Positions 8,367 through 17,715 are shown, counted from the stretch's first letter. The stretch: DNA of 57,851 bases from Streptomyces purpureus (GCF_014648195.1 NZ_BMQQ01000008.1:11825-69675); one strand, 5' to 3'. Notes: generated from the letters alone by a model not told the origin. A program made the numbers and translations.

Positions 8367-9014
8367 ATGGTCACTCAAGGCGCCACACCACCACCCGCCC
8401 GCAGGAGCGGAGGGTGTCTCTCGGCCCTGCTGACACTGGCCGTGATCCTCGGCCTCGGCTACGGCGCGTCCCAGCTGTTCGGCGACGACTCGTCCTCGTC
8501 CTCCTCGGGCTCTTCGGGCTCCTCCGGTGGCAAGTCCTCCTCCTGGAAGGTCGGCGACTGCGGCGGACCCGACCCGGACGACCGGCCCGACGGGATCAAG
8601 GCCCTCGACTGCGACGACTCCGGCGCGACCTTCAAGGCCCTGGAGATCAAGGAGGCCAGCTTCCTCGCCGACTCCGTCCAGTGCCCGCCCGGCACCGACC
8701 TGATCGTCCAGGTCAAGGTCTCCTACGGCGGCAGCGGCAAGGGCGGCGGCATCCCCACCAACACCGTCTGCGGCCGCAACCTCTCCGGCGACCACCCCGG
8801 CGACGCGGGCGCCGGTGGCGGCCAGCTGGTGAAGGGCGACTGCGTGACCTCGCAGGCCCAGGAGGTTCCCTGCGCCTCCGGCGGCAGCGGCGTCCTCAAG
8901 GTCCTCGACCTCGTCAAGGAGAAGGAACAGTGCCCGGCCGGCACCGACGACCCCATGCAGCTGACCATCGGCATCGGCAGGCCGTACGACGTGATCTGCG
9001 GCGGCCGGGTCTGA
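8367..9014 (+). CDS. LppU/SCO3897-family membrane-anchored protein
   Basis: A 215-aa protein with an uncleaved N-terminal anchor (residues 17-37, CLSALLTLAVILGLGYGASQL), a Ser/Gly/Asp-rich linker (residues 40-57), and an extracellular part with two similar halves, each with spaced cysteines: WKVGDC...VQCPPGTD and VKGDC...EQCPAGTD, ending in VICGGRV. The ATG at 8367 has AGGAGGAGG directly upstream. The repeated C-x(n)-CPxGTD layout is that of the LppU/SCO3897 family, whose function is unknown to me. Transcribed away from the AraC regulator. Confidence 0.75.
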   Translation: MVTQGATPPPARRSGGCLSALLTLAVILGLGYGASQLFGDDSSSSSSGSSGSSGGKSSSWKVGDCGGPDPDDRPDGIKALDCDDSGATFKALEIKEASFLADSVQCPPGTDLIVQVKVSYGGSGKGGGIPTNTVCGRNLSGDHPGDAGAGGGQLVKGDCVTSQAQEVPCASGGSGVLKVLDLVKEKEQCPAGTDDPMQLTIGIGRPYDVICGGRV

Positions 9015-9023
9015 GGCGCCCGG

Positions 9024-9935
9024 TCACTGCTTGAGCATCATCACCAGACGGGACAGGCCGTCGGCTCCGTGACCTTCCTCCACCGCCCGGTCCAGCAGCG
9101 GCGCGAGGAGGAGGAAGAAGCCGGGGTCGACGCCCTGGGCGCGGAAGGTGTCCGTGAAGTTGGGCAGGACCTCCCGGTTCATGGCGAGGTTCGACACATC
9201 GGTCAGGTGCTGCTCCGTGTCGATGGCCGTGGCCAGGTCCGGTACGGCCCCGAGCATCGCCGTGATCCACTCCTGGAGCGGTCCGGCGAACTCGGTGGCC
9301 GGGACGGACTCCGAGCGGATCAGGGCGAAGGCCTGGGCGACCCCCAGGAACATGCCGTACATGCCGGTCAGCAGCGCCAGGTCGTGCAGGGCCGCCCGGC
9401 CCGGTTCCGTACCGACCCAGCGCGTGCCGCCGAAGGCCGCGAGCGTCGGCCGGTGGGCCTCGTAGGCCTCCTCGTCACCGCTGTAGAGGACGTACGCGGC
9501 CGGGCTTCCGATCATCTGCGGGACGGCCATGATCCCGCCGTCGACGTACGCGGCGCCCGCCTTCGTCGCCCATCCGGAGATCGAACGGGCCTGCTCCGGG
9601 GTGCCGTTGGTGAGGTTCACCAGCGTCTTGCCGGTGAGGTCGAGGCCGGCGAGCGCCTCGGTGACGTTGTCGTTGGTCGACAGGCAGACGATCACCAGCG
9701 GGCTCGCCGCGACCGCCTCGGCCGGCGAGGCGGCCGGCAGCGCGCCCTGGGCGGTGAGCGGGCCGGTCTTGGCGGCGGTGCGGTTCCAGACGGTGAGGCG
9801 GTGGCCGGCGGAGAGCAGGGTGGCGGCGAGGGCGGAGCCCATCAGGCCGAGGCCGAGGACGGAGACGTCGGTCGGGGCGGCGGAGGTGGTCTTGGGCGTG
9901 TTCTCGGGGGTGTTCCCAGCGGTGTTCTCAGGCAT
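9024..9935 (-). CDS. NAD(P)-dependent oxidoreductase, imine reductase-like
   Basis: A 303-aa protein of the beta-hydroxyacid dehydrogenase/imine reductase superfamily. The Rossmann motif is LGLGLMGSALAATLL at residues 27-41, followed by VWNRTAAK, which suggests NADPH preference. GGIMAVPQMIGSP at 133-145 is a hallmark of imine reductases rather than 6-phosphogluconate or 3-hydroxyisobutyrate dehydrogenases. Asp185 in ALHDLALLTGMYG lies at the position used as proton donor in one class of imine reductases. The N-terminus has a short ENTP repeat (residues 3-14). Divergent from the DUF1876 gene across an operator-like palindrome. Natural substrate unknown. Confidence 0.82.
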   Translation of the reverse strand: MPENTAGNTPENTPKTTSAAPTDVSVLGLGLMGSALAATLLSAGHRLTVWNRTAAKTGPLTAQGALPAASPAEAVAASPLVIVCLSTNDNVTEALAGLDLTGKTLVNLTNGTPEQARSISGWATKAGAAYVDGGIMAVPQMIGSPAAYVLYSGDEEAYEAHRPTLAAFGGTRWVGTEPGRAALHDLALLTGMYGMFLGVAQAFALIRSESVPATEFAGPLQEWITAMLGAVPDLATAIDTEQHLTDVSNLAMNREVLPNFTDTFRAQGVDPGFFLLLAPLLDRAVEEGHGADGLSRLVMMLKQ

Positions 9936-9990
9936 GAGTCGATCTTTGCCCCACGCCGTGAGGCCAACAAGTACCGACTAAATAGTGGGG

Positions 9991-10010
9991 TACTTACCTC
10001 TTGGTAAGTA
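9991..10010. promoter_or_regulatory. Palindromic operator between imine reductase-like and DUF1876 genes
   Basis: Perfect 8-bp arms TACTTACC (9991-9998) and GGTAAGTA (10003-10010) around TCTT. A second inverted repeat, AAGTACC (9969-9975) / GGTACTT (9989-9995), overlaps it. The AT-rich block contrasts with its surroundings. The form resembles operators of HxlR-type repressors, but no HxlR gene is adjacent. Confidence 0.6.
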
Positions 10011-10087
10011 ATGGAGTGCGGGCGCGCTGTGGTGATCTGCGGGCTCCCGGCGCACCCTGGAAGGAGTACCTCTGGAGGTGGTCCCTC

Positions 10088-10357
10088 ATGCAGACACTCG
10101 TCGGATGGCACATCGACATGGAATTCAAGGAAGAGGGCGACAGGACACGGGCGGCCGCCATGGTCAGACTCGCCGACGGCACCGAATTCCGCTCCCACGG
10201 CACCGCCAACCGCCACCCCTCCGACCCCGAACAACTGCGCGTCGGGGAGGAGATCGCCGGAGCGCGCGCCCTCATGGAGCTCGCATCCCAACTCCTGCAG
10301 AAGGCACACAAAGAGATCGACGAGGTGTCCGGCCGCACCTCCCACCCCCTGAGGTGA
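10088..10357 (+). CDS. DUF1876 domain-containing protein
   Basis: An 89-aa acidic protein (GWHIDMEFKEEGDRTRAAAM, FRSHGTANRHPSDPE, RVGEEIAGARALMELASQLL). It matches the dsRBD-like DUF1876 family common in Actinobacteria, of unknown role. The ATG at 10088 has GGAGG upstream (CTGGAGGTGG). The stop is followed by a short tandem repeat (CTGAGGTGAcAAGCCGA twice, 10350-10386) and a bidirectional terminator. Confidence 0.85.
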   Translation: MQTLVGWHIDMEFKEEGDRTRAAAMVRLADGTEFRSHGTANRHPSDPEQLRVGEEIAGARALMELASQLLQKAHKEIDEVSGRTSHPLR

Positions 10358-10385
10358 CAAGCCGAACCTGAGGTGAAAAAGCCGA

Positions 10386-10421
10386 GGGGGTGCGCCCGGC
10401 GCGACCGCCGGACACACCCCC
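10386..10421. terminator. Bidirectional terminator between DUF1876 gene and argS
   Basis: Outer stem GGGGGTG (10386-10392) / CACCCCC (10415-10421), inner stem CCGGCG (10396-10401) / CGCCGG (10406-10411), loop CGAC. Located between convergent genes. Confidence 0.75.
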
Positions 10422-10436
10422 AGGGGCAGGAAGGCG

Positions 10437-12209
10437 TCAGAGACGCCCGGGCGTACGGATACCGAGCAGCGCCATGCCCTGGTGCAGCGTGCGCGCCGTC
10501 AGGTCGACCAGGAACAGCCGGTTCTCCACGACCTCCGGCGCGTTGTCCGTGCTCAGCACCTGGCACTGGTCGTAGAACGTCGTCAGGTGCGACGCCAGCT
10601 GGTACAGATACGCCGCCAGCTTGTGCGGGGCGTACTCCGCGGCCACATCGGCGAGCAGCTCACCGAACCCGTCCAGGTGCAGCCCGAGCGCCCGCTCCGC
10701 CGGCGCCAGCTCCAGCTCCGGGTGCGCCACCGGACGCGCCTCGCCGGCCTTGCGCAGGATCGACTGGATACGGGCGTACGCGTACTGCAGGTAGACGGAC
10801 GTGTCGCCGTTGAGCGACACCATCTGGTCCAGGTCGAACTTGTAGTCCCGGGCGGCCGACGTCGACAGGTCGGCGTACTTCACCGCGCCGATGCCCACAT
10901 ACCGGCCGTTCTCGACGATCTCCTGCTCGCTCAGGCCCACCTTCTCGGCCTTCTCCCGCACCACCGACGTCGCCCGCTCGACCGCCTCGTCCAGCAGGTC
11001 GACGAGCCGCACCGTCTCACCCTCACGGGTCTTGAACGGCTTGCCGTCCTTGCCGAGGACCGTGCCGAACGCCAGCTGGACCGCCTTGACCTCGTCGTTC
11101 AGCCAGCCCGCCCGGCGCGCGGTCTCGAAGACCATCCGGAAGTGCAGCGACTGCCGGGCGTCCACCACGTACAGCAGCGTCGACGCCTTCAGGTTCCGCA
11201 CCCGGTCCCGGATCGCGGACAGGTCGGTGGCCGCGTAGCCGTACCCGCCGTTCGACTTCTTCACGATCAGCGGGGTCGGCTTGCCGTCCGGCCCCTTCAC
11301 GTCGTCGAAGAACACGCACAGCGCACCCTCCGACCGCACGGCCACACCCGACTCCTCCAGGAGGCGGCACGTCTCGTCCAGCATGTCGTTGTAACCGGAC
11401 TCGCCGATCACGTCCGGGTCGCGGATCTCCATGTCCAGCTTGTCGAAGACCGAGTAGAAGTAGATCTTCGACTCGTCCACGAACCGCTGCCACAGCGCAC
11501 GCGTCTGCTCGTCCCCGGACTGCAGGGCCACCACCCGGTCACGCGAGCGCGCCTTGAACTCCTCGTCGGAGTCGAACAGCGCACGCGACGCCTTGTACAG
11601 CCGGTTCAGGTTCGACATGGCCTCCTCGCCGGAGACCTCCTCGCCGGACTTGTGGTCCAGCTCGTGCGGGTGCTCGATCAGATACTGGATGAGCATGCCG
11701 AACTGCGTGCCCCAGTCCCCGATGTGGTGACGCCGCACGATCTGCTCGCCGCTGAACTCCAGGATCCGGGTCATCGCGTCACCGATCACCGCCGACCGCA
11801 GGTGCCCGACGTGCATCTCCTTCGCCACATTCGGCTGCGCGTAGTCGATCACCGTCGTACCCGGCTGCTCGGCAAAGCCGACACCCAGCCGGTCGCCGTC
11901 CGCGTACCGCGCGGCCAGCGTCTCGGTGATCGCCCGGTCCGAGACCGTGATGTTCAGGAAGCCAGGCCCCGAGACCTCGATCTCCTTCAGCACCTCGCCC
12001 GTCCCGATCCCCTCGACGACCTTCGCCGCCAGCTCCCGGGGATTGGCCTTCGCCTTCTTCGCCAGCGCCAGGATGCCGTTGGCCTGGAAGTCGGCCCGGT
12101 CGCTACGTCGCAGCAGAGGGTCGGCGGCACCGGCCTCCGGCAGAGCTGCCGAGAGGGCCGCCGCGAGGCGCTGCTCAACGGTCGAAGCGAGGGAAGGGAC
12201 CGAGGCCAT
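10437..12209 (-). CDS. argS: Arginyl-tRNA synthetase
   Basis: Charges tRNA(Arg) with arginine. The 590-aa class I enzyme has the N-terminal Add-1-like domain, the HIGH-type motif in [15 protein letters not shown] near residue 130, [33 protein letters not shown], and an all-alpha anticodon-binding domain ending [17 protein letters not shown]. Like most ArgRS it has no classical KMSKS. I start at the ATG at 12209 (MASVPSLAS) because the conserved N-terminal domain begins there; the open frame extends 65 codons further upstream with non-conserved sequence. Divergent from lysS. Confidence 0.96.
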   Translation of the reverse strand: MASVPSLASTVEQRLAAALSAALPEAGAADPLLRRSDRADFQANGILALAKKAKANPRELAAKVVEGIGTGEVLKEIEVSGPGFLNITVSDRAITETLAARYADGDRLGVGFAEQPGTTVIDYAQPNVAKEMHVGHLRSAVIGDAMTRILEFSGEQIVRRHHIGDWGTQFGMLIQYLIEHPHELDHKSGEEVSGEEAMSNLNRLYKASRALFDSDEEFKARSRDRVVALQSGDEQTRALWQRFVDESKIYFYSVFDKLDMEIRDPDVIGESGYNDMLDETCRLLEESGVAVRSEGALCVFFDDVKGPDGKPTPLIVKKSNGGYGYAATDLSAIRDRVRNLKASTLLYVVDARQSLHFRMVFETARRAGWLNDEVKAVQLAFGTVLGKDGKPFKTREGETVRLVDLLDEAVERATSVVREKAEKVGLSEQEIVENGRYVGIGAVKYADLSTSAARDYKFDLDQMVSLNGDTSVYLQYAYARIQSILRKAGEARPVAHPELELAPAERALGLHLDGFGELLADVAAEYAPHKLAAYLYQLASHLTTFYDQCQVLSTDNAPEVVENRLFLVDLTARTLHQGMALLGIRTPGRL

Positions 12210-12421
12210 GAGCTTCCGTTCCTGTAGATCAGTCGTCGGTGTATTTCGCTTGTCAAGTGTCCCACGGGCCAGCAAGGTGTTTTCCCGGCCTGTGGACAAC
12301 TCGCCGGGCAACTCCCCGACGCGGATCACCCGCTGTGGACAACCTTCGGAGGACTCCTTCCGTCTGGGAGAATGACGTACACAAGCTTCGAGAATCCCGA
12401 TCACTCAAGGACGTGCCGACC
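12210..12421. promoter_or_regulatory. Shared argS/lysS divergent promoter region
   Basis: 212 bp of comparatively AT-rich sequence between the two divergent synthetase genes. I see no convincing T-box, palindrome or -35/-10 pair, so only its position supports a promoter role. Confidence 0.5.
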
Positions 12422-14149
12422 GTGGCTCAGAGCAGCACCGAGACCGACTGGGTCTCCCGTTTCGCGGACGAGGTCATCGCCGAGTCGGAGCGACGTGCGC
12501 CTGGCAAACCGGTCGTCGTCGCCTCCGGACTCTCCCCCTCCGGCCCCATCCACCTCGGCAACCTCCGCGAGGTCATGACCCCGCACCTGGTCGCCGACGA
12601 GATCCGCCGCCGCGGATACGAGGTCCGCCACCTCATCTCCTGGGACGACTACGACCGGTACCGCAAGGTGCCGGGCGGCGTCGAGGGCATCGACGAGTCC
12701 TGGGCCGAGCACATCGGCAAGCCGCTGACCTCCGTGCCCGCCCCGGCCGGCTCCCCCCACCCGAACTGGGCCGAGCACTTCAAGGCCGCCATGGTCGAAT
12801 CCCTGGCCGATCTCGGCGTCGAGTACGACCCCATCAGCCAGACCGAGCAGTACACCGCCGGCGCCTACCGCGAGCAGATCCTGCACGCCATGAAGCACCG
12901 CGCGGCCATCGACGCCATCCTCGACCAGTACCGCACCAAGAAGGCCCCCGCCAAGAAGTCGCAGAAGCCCGTCGACGAGGCCGAGCTGGAAGCCGCCGAA
13001 GGCTCCGGCGCCGCCGCCGAGGACGACGGCTCCCAGGGCGCCGCCGGCTACTTCCCGTACAAGCCCTACTGCGGCCGCTGCGAGAAGGACCTCACCACCG
13101 TCGTCTCCTACGACGACGACACCACCGAGCTCGTCTACACCTGCAGCGCCTGCGGCTTCGGCGAGACGGTCGCCCTCAACGAGTTCAACCGCGGCAAGCT
13201 GGTCTGGAAGGTCGACTGGCCCATGCGCTGGGCCTACGAAGGCGTCATCTTCGAGCCCTCCGGCGTCGACCACTCCTCGCCCGGCTCCTCCTTCGTCGTC
13301 GGCGGCCAGATCGTCCGCGACATCTTCGACGGCGTCCAGCCCATCGGCCCCATGTACGCCTTCGTCGGCATCTCCGGCATGGCCAAGATGTCCTCCTCCC
13401 GAGGCGGCGTCCCGACCCCCGCCGACGCCCTGAAGATCATGGAAGCGCCCCTGCTGCGCTGGCTCTACGCCCGCCGCAAGCCCAACCAGGCCTTCAAGAT
13501 CGCCTTCGACCAGGAGATCCAGCGGCTCTACGACGAGTGGGACAAGCTGGAGGCCAAGGTCCAGGACGGCACCGTCCTGCCCGCCGACGCCGCCGCCTAC
13601 TCCCGCGCCGTCCGCACCGCCGCCGCCGAGCTCCCGCGCACCCCGCGCCCGCTCCCGTACCGCACGCTCGCCTCCGTCATGGACATCACCGCCGGACACG
13701 ACGAGCAGACCCTGCGCATCCTCACCGAACTCGACCCCGACAACCCCGTCACCAGCCTCGACGAGGTCCGCCCCCGCCTGGACCGGGCCGAGAACTGGAT
13801 CACCACCCAGGTCCCGGCCGACCAGCGCACCATCGTCCGCGACCAGCCCGACACCGAACTCCTCGACTCCCTCGACGACGAAGCCCGCACCTCCCTGCGG
13901 CTCCTCCTCGAAGGCCTCGACACCCACTGGTCCCTCGACGGCCTCACCACCCTCGTCTACGGCGTACCGAAGGTGATGGCCGGCCTCGACCCCGAAGCCA
14001 AGCCCACCCCCGAGCTGAAGGTCGCCCAGCGCTCCTTCTTCGCCCTGCTCTACAAGCTCCTCGTCAGCCGCGAGACCGGACCGCGCCTGCCCACCCTGCT
14101 CCTCGCCGTCGGCGCGGACCGCGTGCGCACGCTCCTCGGCGCCGCGTAA
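12422..14149 (+). CDS. lysS: Class I lysyl-tRNA synthetase
   Basis: Charges tRNA(Lys). The 575-aa protein is the archaeal-type class I LysRS, not the class II enzyme: the HIGH motif is SGPIHLGNLRE near residue 40 and the KMSKS-type motif is GMAKMSSSRGG near 325. A zinc-ribbon-like pair (CGRCEKDL, CSACGFGE) lies at about 218-245, and an Ala/Glu-rich insertion at about 178-205. The GTG at 12422 is chosen because AAGGA lies ten bases upstream; the GTG at 12413 is too close to that site. Class I LysRS is usual in Streptomyces. Confidence 0.95.
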   Translation: MAQSSTETDWVSRFADEVIAESERRAPGKPVVVASGLSPSGPIHLGNLREVMTPHLVADEIRRRGYEVRHLISWDDYDRYRKVPGGVEGIDESWAEHIGKPLTSVPAPAGSPHPNWAEHFKAAMVESLADLGVEYDPISQTEQYTAGAYREQILHAMKHRAAIDAILDQYRTKKAPAKKSQKPVDEAELEAAEGSGAAAEDDGSQGAAGYFPYKPYCGRCEKDLTTVVSYDDDTTELVYTCSACGFGETVALNEFNRGKLVWKVDWPMRWAYEGVIFEPSGVDHSSPGSSFVVGGQIVRDIFDGVQPIGPMYAFVGISGMAKMSSSRGGVPTPADALKIMEAPLLRWLYARRKPNQAFKIAFDQEIQRLYDEWDKLEAKVQDGTVLPADAAAYSRAVRTAAAELPRTPRPLPYRTLASVMDITAGHDEQTLRILTELDPDNPVTSLDEVRPRLDRAENWITTQVPADQRTIVRDQPDTELLDSLDDEARTSLRLLLEGLDTHWSLDGLTTLVYGVPKVMAGLDPEAKPTPELKVAQRSFFALLYKLLVSRETGPRLPTLLLAVGADRVRTLLGAA

Positions 14150-14164
14150 CGCCGCCGCCTACGC

Positions 14165-14200
14165 GAAAGGGGCCGCCACCATCCGGTGACGGCCCCTTTC
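14165..14200. terminator. lysS terminator
   Basis: Eleven-bp stem GAAAGGGGCCG (14165-14175) / CGGCCCCTTTC (14190-14200), with an inner CACC/GGTG extension. The AAAGG/CCTTT ends make it usable in both directions. Confidence 0.85.
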
Positions 14201-14307
14201 CGCATCCCCCGCACAATCCAAGACGGCCCCATGTGCATCCTTCGGACTACCTGCCATTCGGCCGTGCGCATGACGAAACCACGCCGCCGCCGGGGGACCG
14301 TGGACAC

Positions 14308-14517
14308 ATGAAGAACGAACTGATCGCGATCATCGGCTGGGTCCTCGGCGTCCAGGGTGGCCTGGGCGCCGGCGGACGCATCTTCGGGGACGGACCCTGG
14401 GGCCTGCTCCACAAATGGTGGGACATCCCCACCCCCGGCTACATCGCCCTCGCCGTCCTCGGCATCGCGCTCGCCCTCTACGGCGAAACCACCAAGAAGC
14501 GCGCCGCCAAAGCCTGA
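14308..14517 (+). CDS. Small membrane protein of unknown function
   Basis: A 69-aa product. Residues 3-25 (ELIAIIGWVLGVQGGLGAGGRI) are moderately hydrophobic, and residues 44-58 (YIALAVLGIALALYG) form a membrane segment followed by a basic tail (TTKKRAAKA). Preceded by GGGGGA about ten bases from the ATG. I do not recognise a family. Convergent with the DUF2637 gene, 28 bp away. Confidence 0.7.
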   Translation: MKNELIAIIGWVLGVQGGLGAGGRIFGDGPWGLLHKWWDIPTPGYIALAVLGIALALYGETTKKRAAKA

Positions 14518-14545
14518 CCACGCCCACGCCCCGGCACCGGCGGGC

Positions 14546-15820
14546 TCACGCGATGTGGTCCGCCTCCAGCTCCGACTCGAACCGCTGCCGGAACATCGGC
14601 ATCAGCCGCCGCAGCAGCGTCGCGCTCAACGGATGCTGTATCCCATGGACGTCGACAAGAATGATGTCCAGCTGCTCGTTGCTCGGAAACGCACCGTGCT
14701 GATGCGCATAGTCGCGGTACACCGGATACGCCAGCTCGGCGAACTCCTCCACATCCGCCTGCGTCACCGGACCCGCCTCCATCCGCGGCCCCGGAATCGT
14801 CGCCTGCGCCTCCTGCACCCCCGGCACATCCTCCGGCCCCGCCGGAATCATCACCGGCGTCGGCTCCAGACCCTCCACATACGTCGGCGCGTACTGACCC
14901 TCGTACGCCCCCTGCGGCATCTGCTGCGCCTGGAACCACGGGGACTCGTGGCTCACCGCCACATCCTCCCCCTGCTCGGGATGCGGCTGCGCCTGCCCGC
15001 CGCCCGGAAGCTCATGACCCCCCTGAACCCGCCCCGGAGCCCCGGCCCCCGCCTGCCCCGCCTGCCCCGCCTGGAGAGCCGGCGCGTCATCGGCGTCCCG
15101 CGCCACCGTCGGATTCGGCGGCAGCAGCACCGGCTCGATCCCGGCCGCCGCCAGCCCCGCCGGAGCGGTCTCCGCCAACGGCACCCCGTACTTCGCCAGC
15201 CGCAACGGCATCAACGCTTCCACCGGCGCCTTACGCCGCCACGCCCGCCCGAAACGCGCCTGCAGCCGCGCCTGATAGATCAGCCGATCCTGCTCCAGCT
15301 TGATGACCTGCTCGTACGAACGCAGCTCCCACAGCTTCATCCGCCGCCACAGCCGAAACGTCGGCACCGGCGACAACAGCCAGCGCGTCAGCCGCACACC
15401 CTCCATGTGCTTGTCCGCCGTGATGTCGGCGATCCGCCCCACCGCGTGCCGCGCCGCCTCGACCGCCACCACGAACAGCACCGGGATCACGGCGTGCATC
15501 CCCACACCCAACGGGTCCGGCCACGCGGCCGCACCGTTGAACGCGATCGTCGCCGCCGTCAGCAGCCACGCCGTCTGACGCAGCAGCGGGAAGGGGATCC
15601 GCATCCACGTCAGCAGCAGGTCCAGCGCCAGCAGCACACAGATACCGGCGTCGATACCGATGGGAAAGACCAGGGAGAAGTCGCCGAAGCCCTTCTTCTC
15701 CGCGAGTTCGCGCACAGCGGCGTACGACCCCGCGAAGCCGATCCCGGCGATGATCAAAGCTCCCGCGACCACGACGCCGATGAGTATCCGGTGCGTGCGT
15801 GTCAGCTGCATCGCGGCCAC
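14546..15820 (-). CDS. DUF2637 (SpdB2-like) membrane protein
   Basis: A 424-aa protein with four hydrophobic segments in the first ~130 residues (ILIGVVVAGALIIAGIGFAG, GIDAGICVLLALDLLLTW, LLTAATIAFNG, AVIPVLFVVAVEAARHAVG), then a basic segment (TRWLLSPVPTFRLWRRMKLW) and a long Pro/Gln-rich cytoplasmic tail, ending in a conserved-looking C-terminal block (QADVEEFAELAYPVYRDYA). This is the DUF2637 layout, related to the spread proteins of Streptomyces plasmids but also found chromosomally. The GTG at 15820 has GGGAGGGG seven bases upstream. Function unknown. Confidence 0.82.
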   Translation of the reverse strand: MAAMQLTRTHRILIGVVVAGALIIAGIGFAGSYAAVRELAEKKGFGDFSLVFPIGIDAGICVLLALDLLLTWMRIPFPLLRQTAWLLTAATIAFNGAAAWPDPLGVGMHAVIPVLFVVAVEAARHAVGRIADITADKHMEGVRLTRWLLSPVPTFRLWRRMKLWELRSYEQVIKLEQDRLIYQARLQARFGRAWRRKAPVEALMPLRLAKYGVPLAETAPAGLAAAGIEPVLLPPNPTVARDADDAPALQAGQAGQAGAGAPGRVQGGHELPGGGQAQPHPEQGEDVAVSHESPWFQAQQMPQGAYEGQYAPTYVEGLEPTPVMIPAGPEDVPGVQEAQATIPGPRMEAGPVTQADVEEFAELAYPVYRDYAHQHGAFPSNEQLDIILVDVHGIQHPLSATLLRRLMPMFRQRFESELEADHIA

Positions 15821-15875
15821 CCGCGATCCCCTCCCGTTGTCGACATCAAGCCAGCACAGCGTGGCACACGTGTAC

Positions 15876-15908
15876 GGAGCCCGACCCTCGGGGGGAGGGA
15901 CGGGCTCC
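15876..15908. terminator. Hairpin upstream of the DUF2637 gene
   Basis: GGAGCCCG-A-CCCTC (15876-15889) pairs with GAGGG-A-CGGGCTCC (15895-15908), one A/A mismatch. It lies between two minus-strand genes and could terminate the upstream lipoprotein transcript. Confidence 0.6.
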
Positions 15909-15994
15909 GCAAAAGCCAGCCATAAGCCGGACGTTGGGCGTCTTGCGCCCTTATGCCACTCCTCGGCGCTACGTGCCGGGGCTACCTGTTGGCG

Positions 15995-16741
15995 CTACTT
16001 GTTGGCGGCCGCGATCGCGGCGACCGCCTCCTTGGCCGCCTTCGTCGCGCCCTCCATCATCGCCTTCTCACCCGGAGCGCCGTCACCGGCGTAACCGGCG
16101 CCGTTGAAGGACAGCACCACCACCGCGTTGGCCGTACGCGCCACGATCGTCGCGTACTTGAACTCCTCGTCGGTCTTCTTCGTGTCGTACGCCACCGCGG
16201 TCGCCTCGTCCCCGATGCCGTTCGCCGGCGACGTCCGCATCTTCGAGGCACCCGGGGTCGCCTTCAGCTTGGCGATCTCCTTCTCGGCGCTCTCCTTGGC
16301 ACGCTCATCACCGCTGCCCAGCACCGGGTCCGAGTTGTAACGGAAGAGCGAGACGTCGAGCCAGCGGTACTGCGACCCGTCGACACCCTTGTCCTCCAGG
16401 CCGTTCCAGGAGCAGCCACCACGGTTGGCCGGGTTGCTCGACTTGCCCGGCGTGCCCGCCTTCGTCTTCACCTTCGGCACCAGGTCCTCGATCGTCTTGG
16501 CGGCGATCGCCTGACAGGCCGAGGGCAGCTTGGCGTACTTCGCCGGGATGACCGTCGGCGTCGGCTTCTCCGAGACGCCACCACCCGGGGCGGCGGACGA
16601 CGCCCCGGCCGAGGGCGCCTTCGCCCCAGGCGCCTGGCCTTCCTTGCCGTCGGAGTCCGACGAGCAGCCGGCGACGGCGAGCATCACGGGGACGGCCGCG
16701 CAGGCGAGTATGCGGGTGAGTCGCGGGGCTGATCGGTGCAT
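15995..16741 (-). CDS. DUF3558 lipoprotein
   Basis: A 248-aa exported lipoprotein: basic start (HRSAPRLTR), hydrophobic ILACAAVPVMLAVAG and a lipobox ending in GC at residues 24-25, then a Gly/Ala/Ser/Pro linker and a DUF3558-like domain with paired cysteines (LPSACQAIA and GGCSWNG) and the strand VVVLSFNGAGYAGDG. The ATG at 16741 has GAAGGA upstream; a GTG at 16757-16759 is also in frame. Second of two tandem DUF3558-type genes. Confidence 0.8.
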   Translation of the reverse strand: MHRSAPRLTRILACAAVPVMLAVAGCSSDSDGKEGQAPGAKAPSAGASSAAPGGGVSEKPTPTVIPAKYAKLPSACQAIAAKTIEDLVPKVKTKAGTPGKSSNPANRGGCSWNGLEDKGVDGSQYRWLDVSLFRYNSDPVLGSGDERAKESAEKEIAKLKATPGASKMRTSPANGIGDEATAVAYDTKKTDEEFKYATIVARTANAVVVLSFNGAGYAGDGAPGEKAMMEGATKAAKEAVAAIAAANK

Positions 16742-16899
16742 GGTTCCTTCAGTCGTCACTCGGGTGCTTGGTCGCTTCGGGTCGTCCGGTGCCGTACGGC
16801 GTTCTTCTGTTGTCGTCGCCGGGCGTCATCGGGTCTGTCCGGACACGTTACGTGGCCCACGGCCGCCAAGGCCGCCGCCCACCGGCGCCCCGACAGGAG

Positions 16900-17715
16900 C
16901 TACTCGTTGAACCGCTCGGCCAGGCTGCGGGCCAGACCCTGCGCCTTGTCCTGCAGTTCCTTGCTGTCCGGCAGCCCGGCCGGGGCCGTCGGCTGCGCCA
17001 CGTACTCCACCGTCACGACCACGTTCGATGTGCGGAACACCACGCTCACGGTCCGCTGCTGGGCGCCCGACCCGGCCCCGGTCAGTACATCGTTCAGGAA
17101 CGCAGCGTCACCGAGCCCCTCCAGCACCCGCGGCTCCAGACCGAGCCCGGTACCGGTCCCCGAGGGGGATGAAGCCGGGGCGGAGGGGGCGCTGGAGGTC
17201 TTCGCGGGCGTCCCGGAAGGGGTGCCCGAAGGGACGGCGGGCGTGCTCGCGGGAGCCGAGCTCGCCGGCGCGGGCAGCGCGGCCGCGACCTGCTTGCGGG
17301 CGTAGACCGCCTGCGCGCGGTCGTCGTCGCTGACCGTGGCGTCGTAGGAGACGACCCGCTCGAAGTCCAGCCGCAGCTGGTGCGACGCGTCGGGCGCGTC
17401 CGCCTTCCAGGTGCAGCCGGCCCGCCGGTCGGTGTCGTACGTGACGGCCGCCGTGCCCCGGTAGACCCGCGCCTGCTGCTCCTCGGGCATCCCGGCGGCG
17501 CCGGGAAGCAGGTCACGCAGGGTGGTGCGCTCGACCGAGCCGCAGGGCTCGAAGAGCGTGCGGTACTTGCCGGGGGCCGCGGCGGGCGCGGCCGGCCCGG
17601 CCTTGGCATCGGTCGCGGAGCCGTCGGTCCCCGCCCCGGCGGTGCAGCCGGTGACGCCGGCGGCGAGCGCCGCGGCGAGTGCCGCCAGACCGGGTGCGTA
17701 CGCCTTTCGCTGCAC
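16900..17715 (-). CDS. DUF3558-like lipoprotein with Pro/Ala/Ser-rich insert
   Basis: A 271-aa lipoprotein: hydrophobic LAALAAALAAGVTGC with the lipidation Cys near residue 24. The extracellular domain resembles the downstream DUF3558 protein (TLFEPCGSVERTTLRDLLPG, RRAGCTWKAD, VVFRTSNVVVTVEYVA). Residues about 150-195 are a low-complexity Ala/Pro/Ser/Thr spacer. The GTG at 17715 has AAGGGAG nine bases upstream. Probably co-transcribed with the next lipoprotein gene (158-bp gap). Confidence 0.75.
   Translation of the reverse strand: MQRKAYAPGLAALAAALAAGVTGCTAGAGTDGSATDAKAGPAAPAAAPGKYRTLFEPCGSVERTTLRDLLPGAAGMPEEQQARVYRGTAAVTYDTDRRAGCTWKADAPDASHQLRLDFERVVSYDATVSDDDRAQAVYARKQVAAALPAPASSAPASTPAVPSGTPSGTPAKTSSAPSAPASSPSGTGTGLGLEPRVLEGLGDAAFLNDVLTGAGSGAQQRTVSVVFRTSNVVVTVEYVAQPTAPAGLPDSKELQDKAQGLARSLAERFNE

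Noticed and set aside
14546..15820. An integrated plasmid transfer (Spd) module around the DUF2637 gene
   Set aside because: No tra, rep, int or att sequences flank it; DUF2637 proteins are also common on Streptomyces chromosomes.
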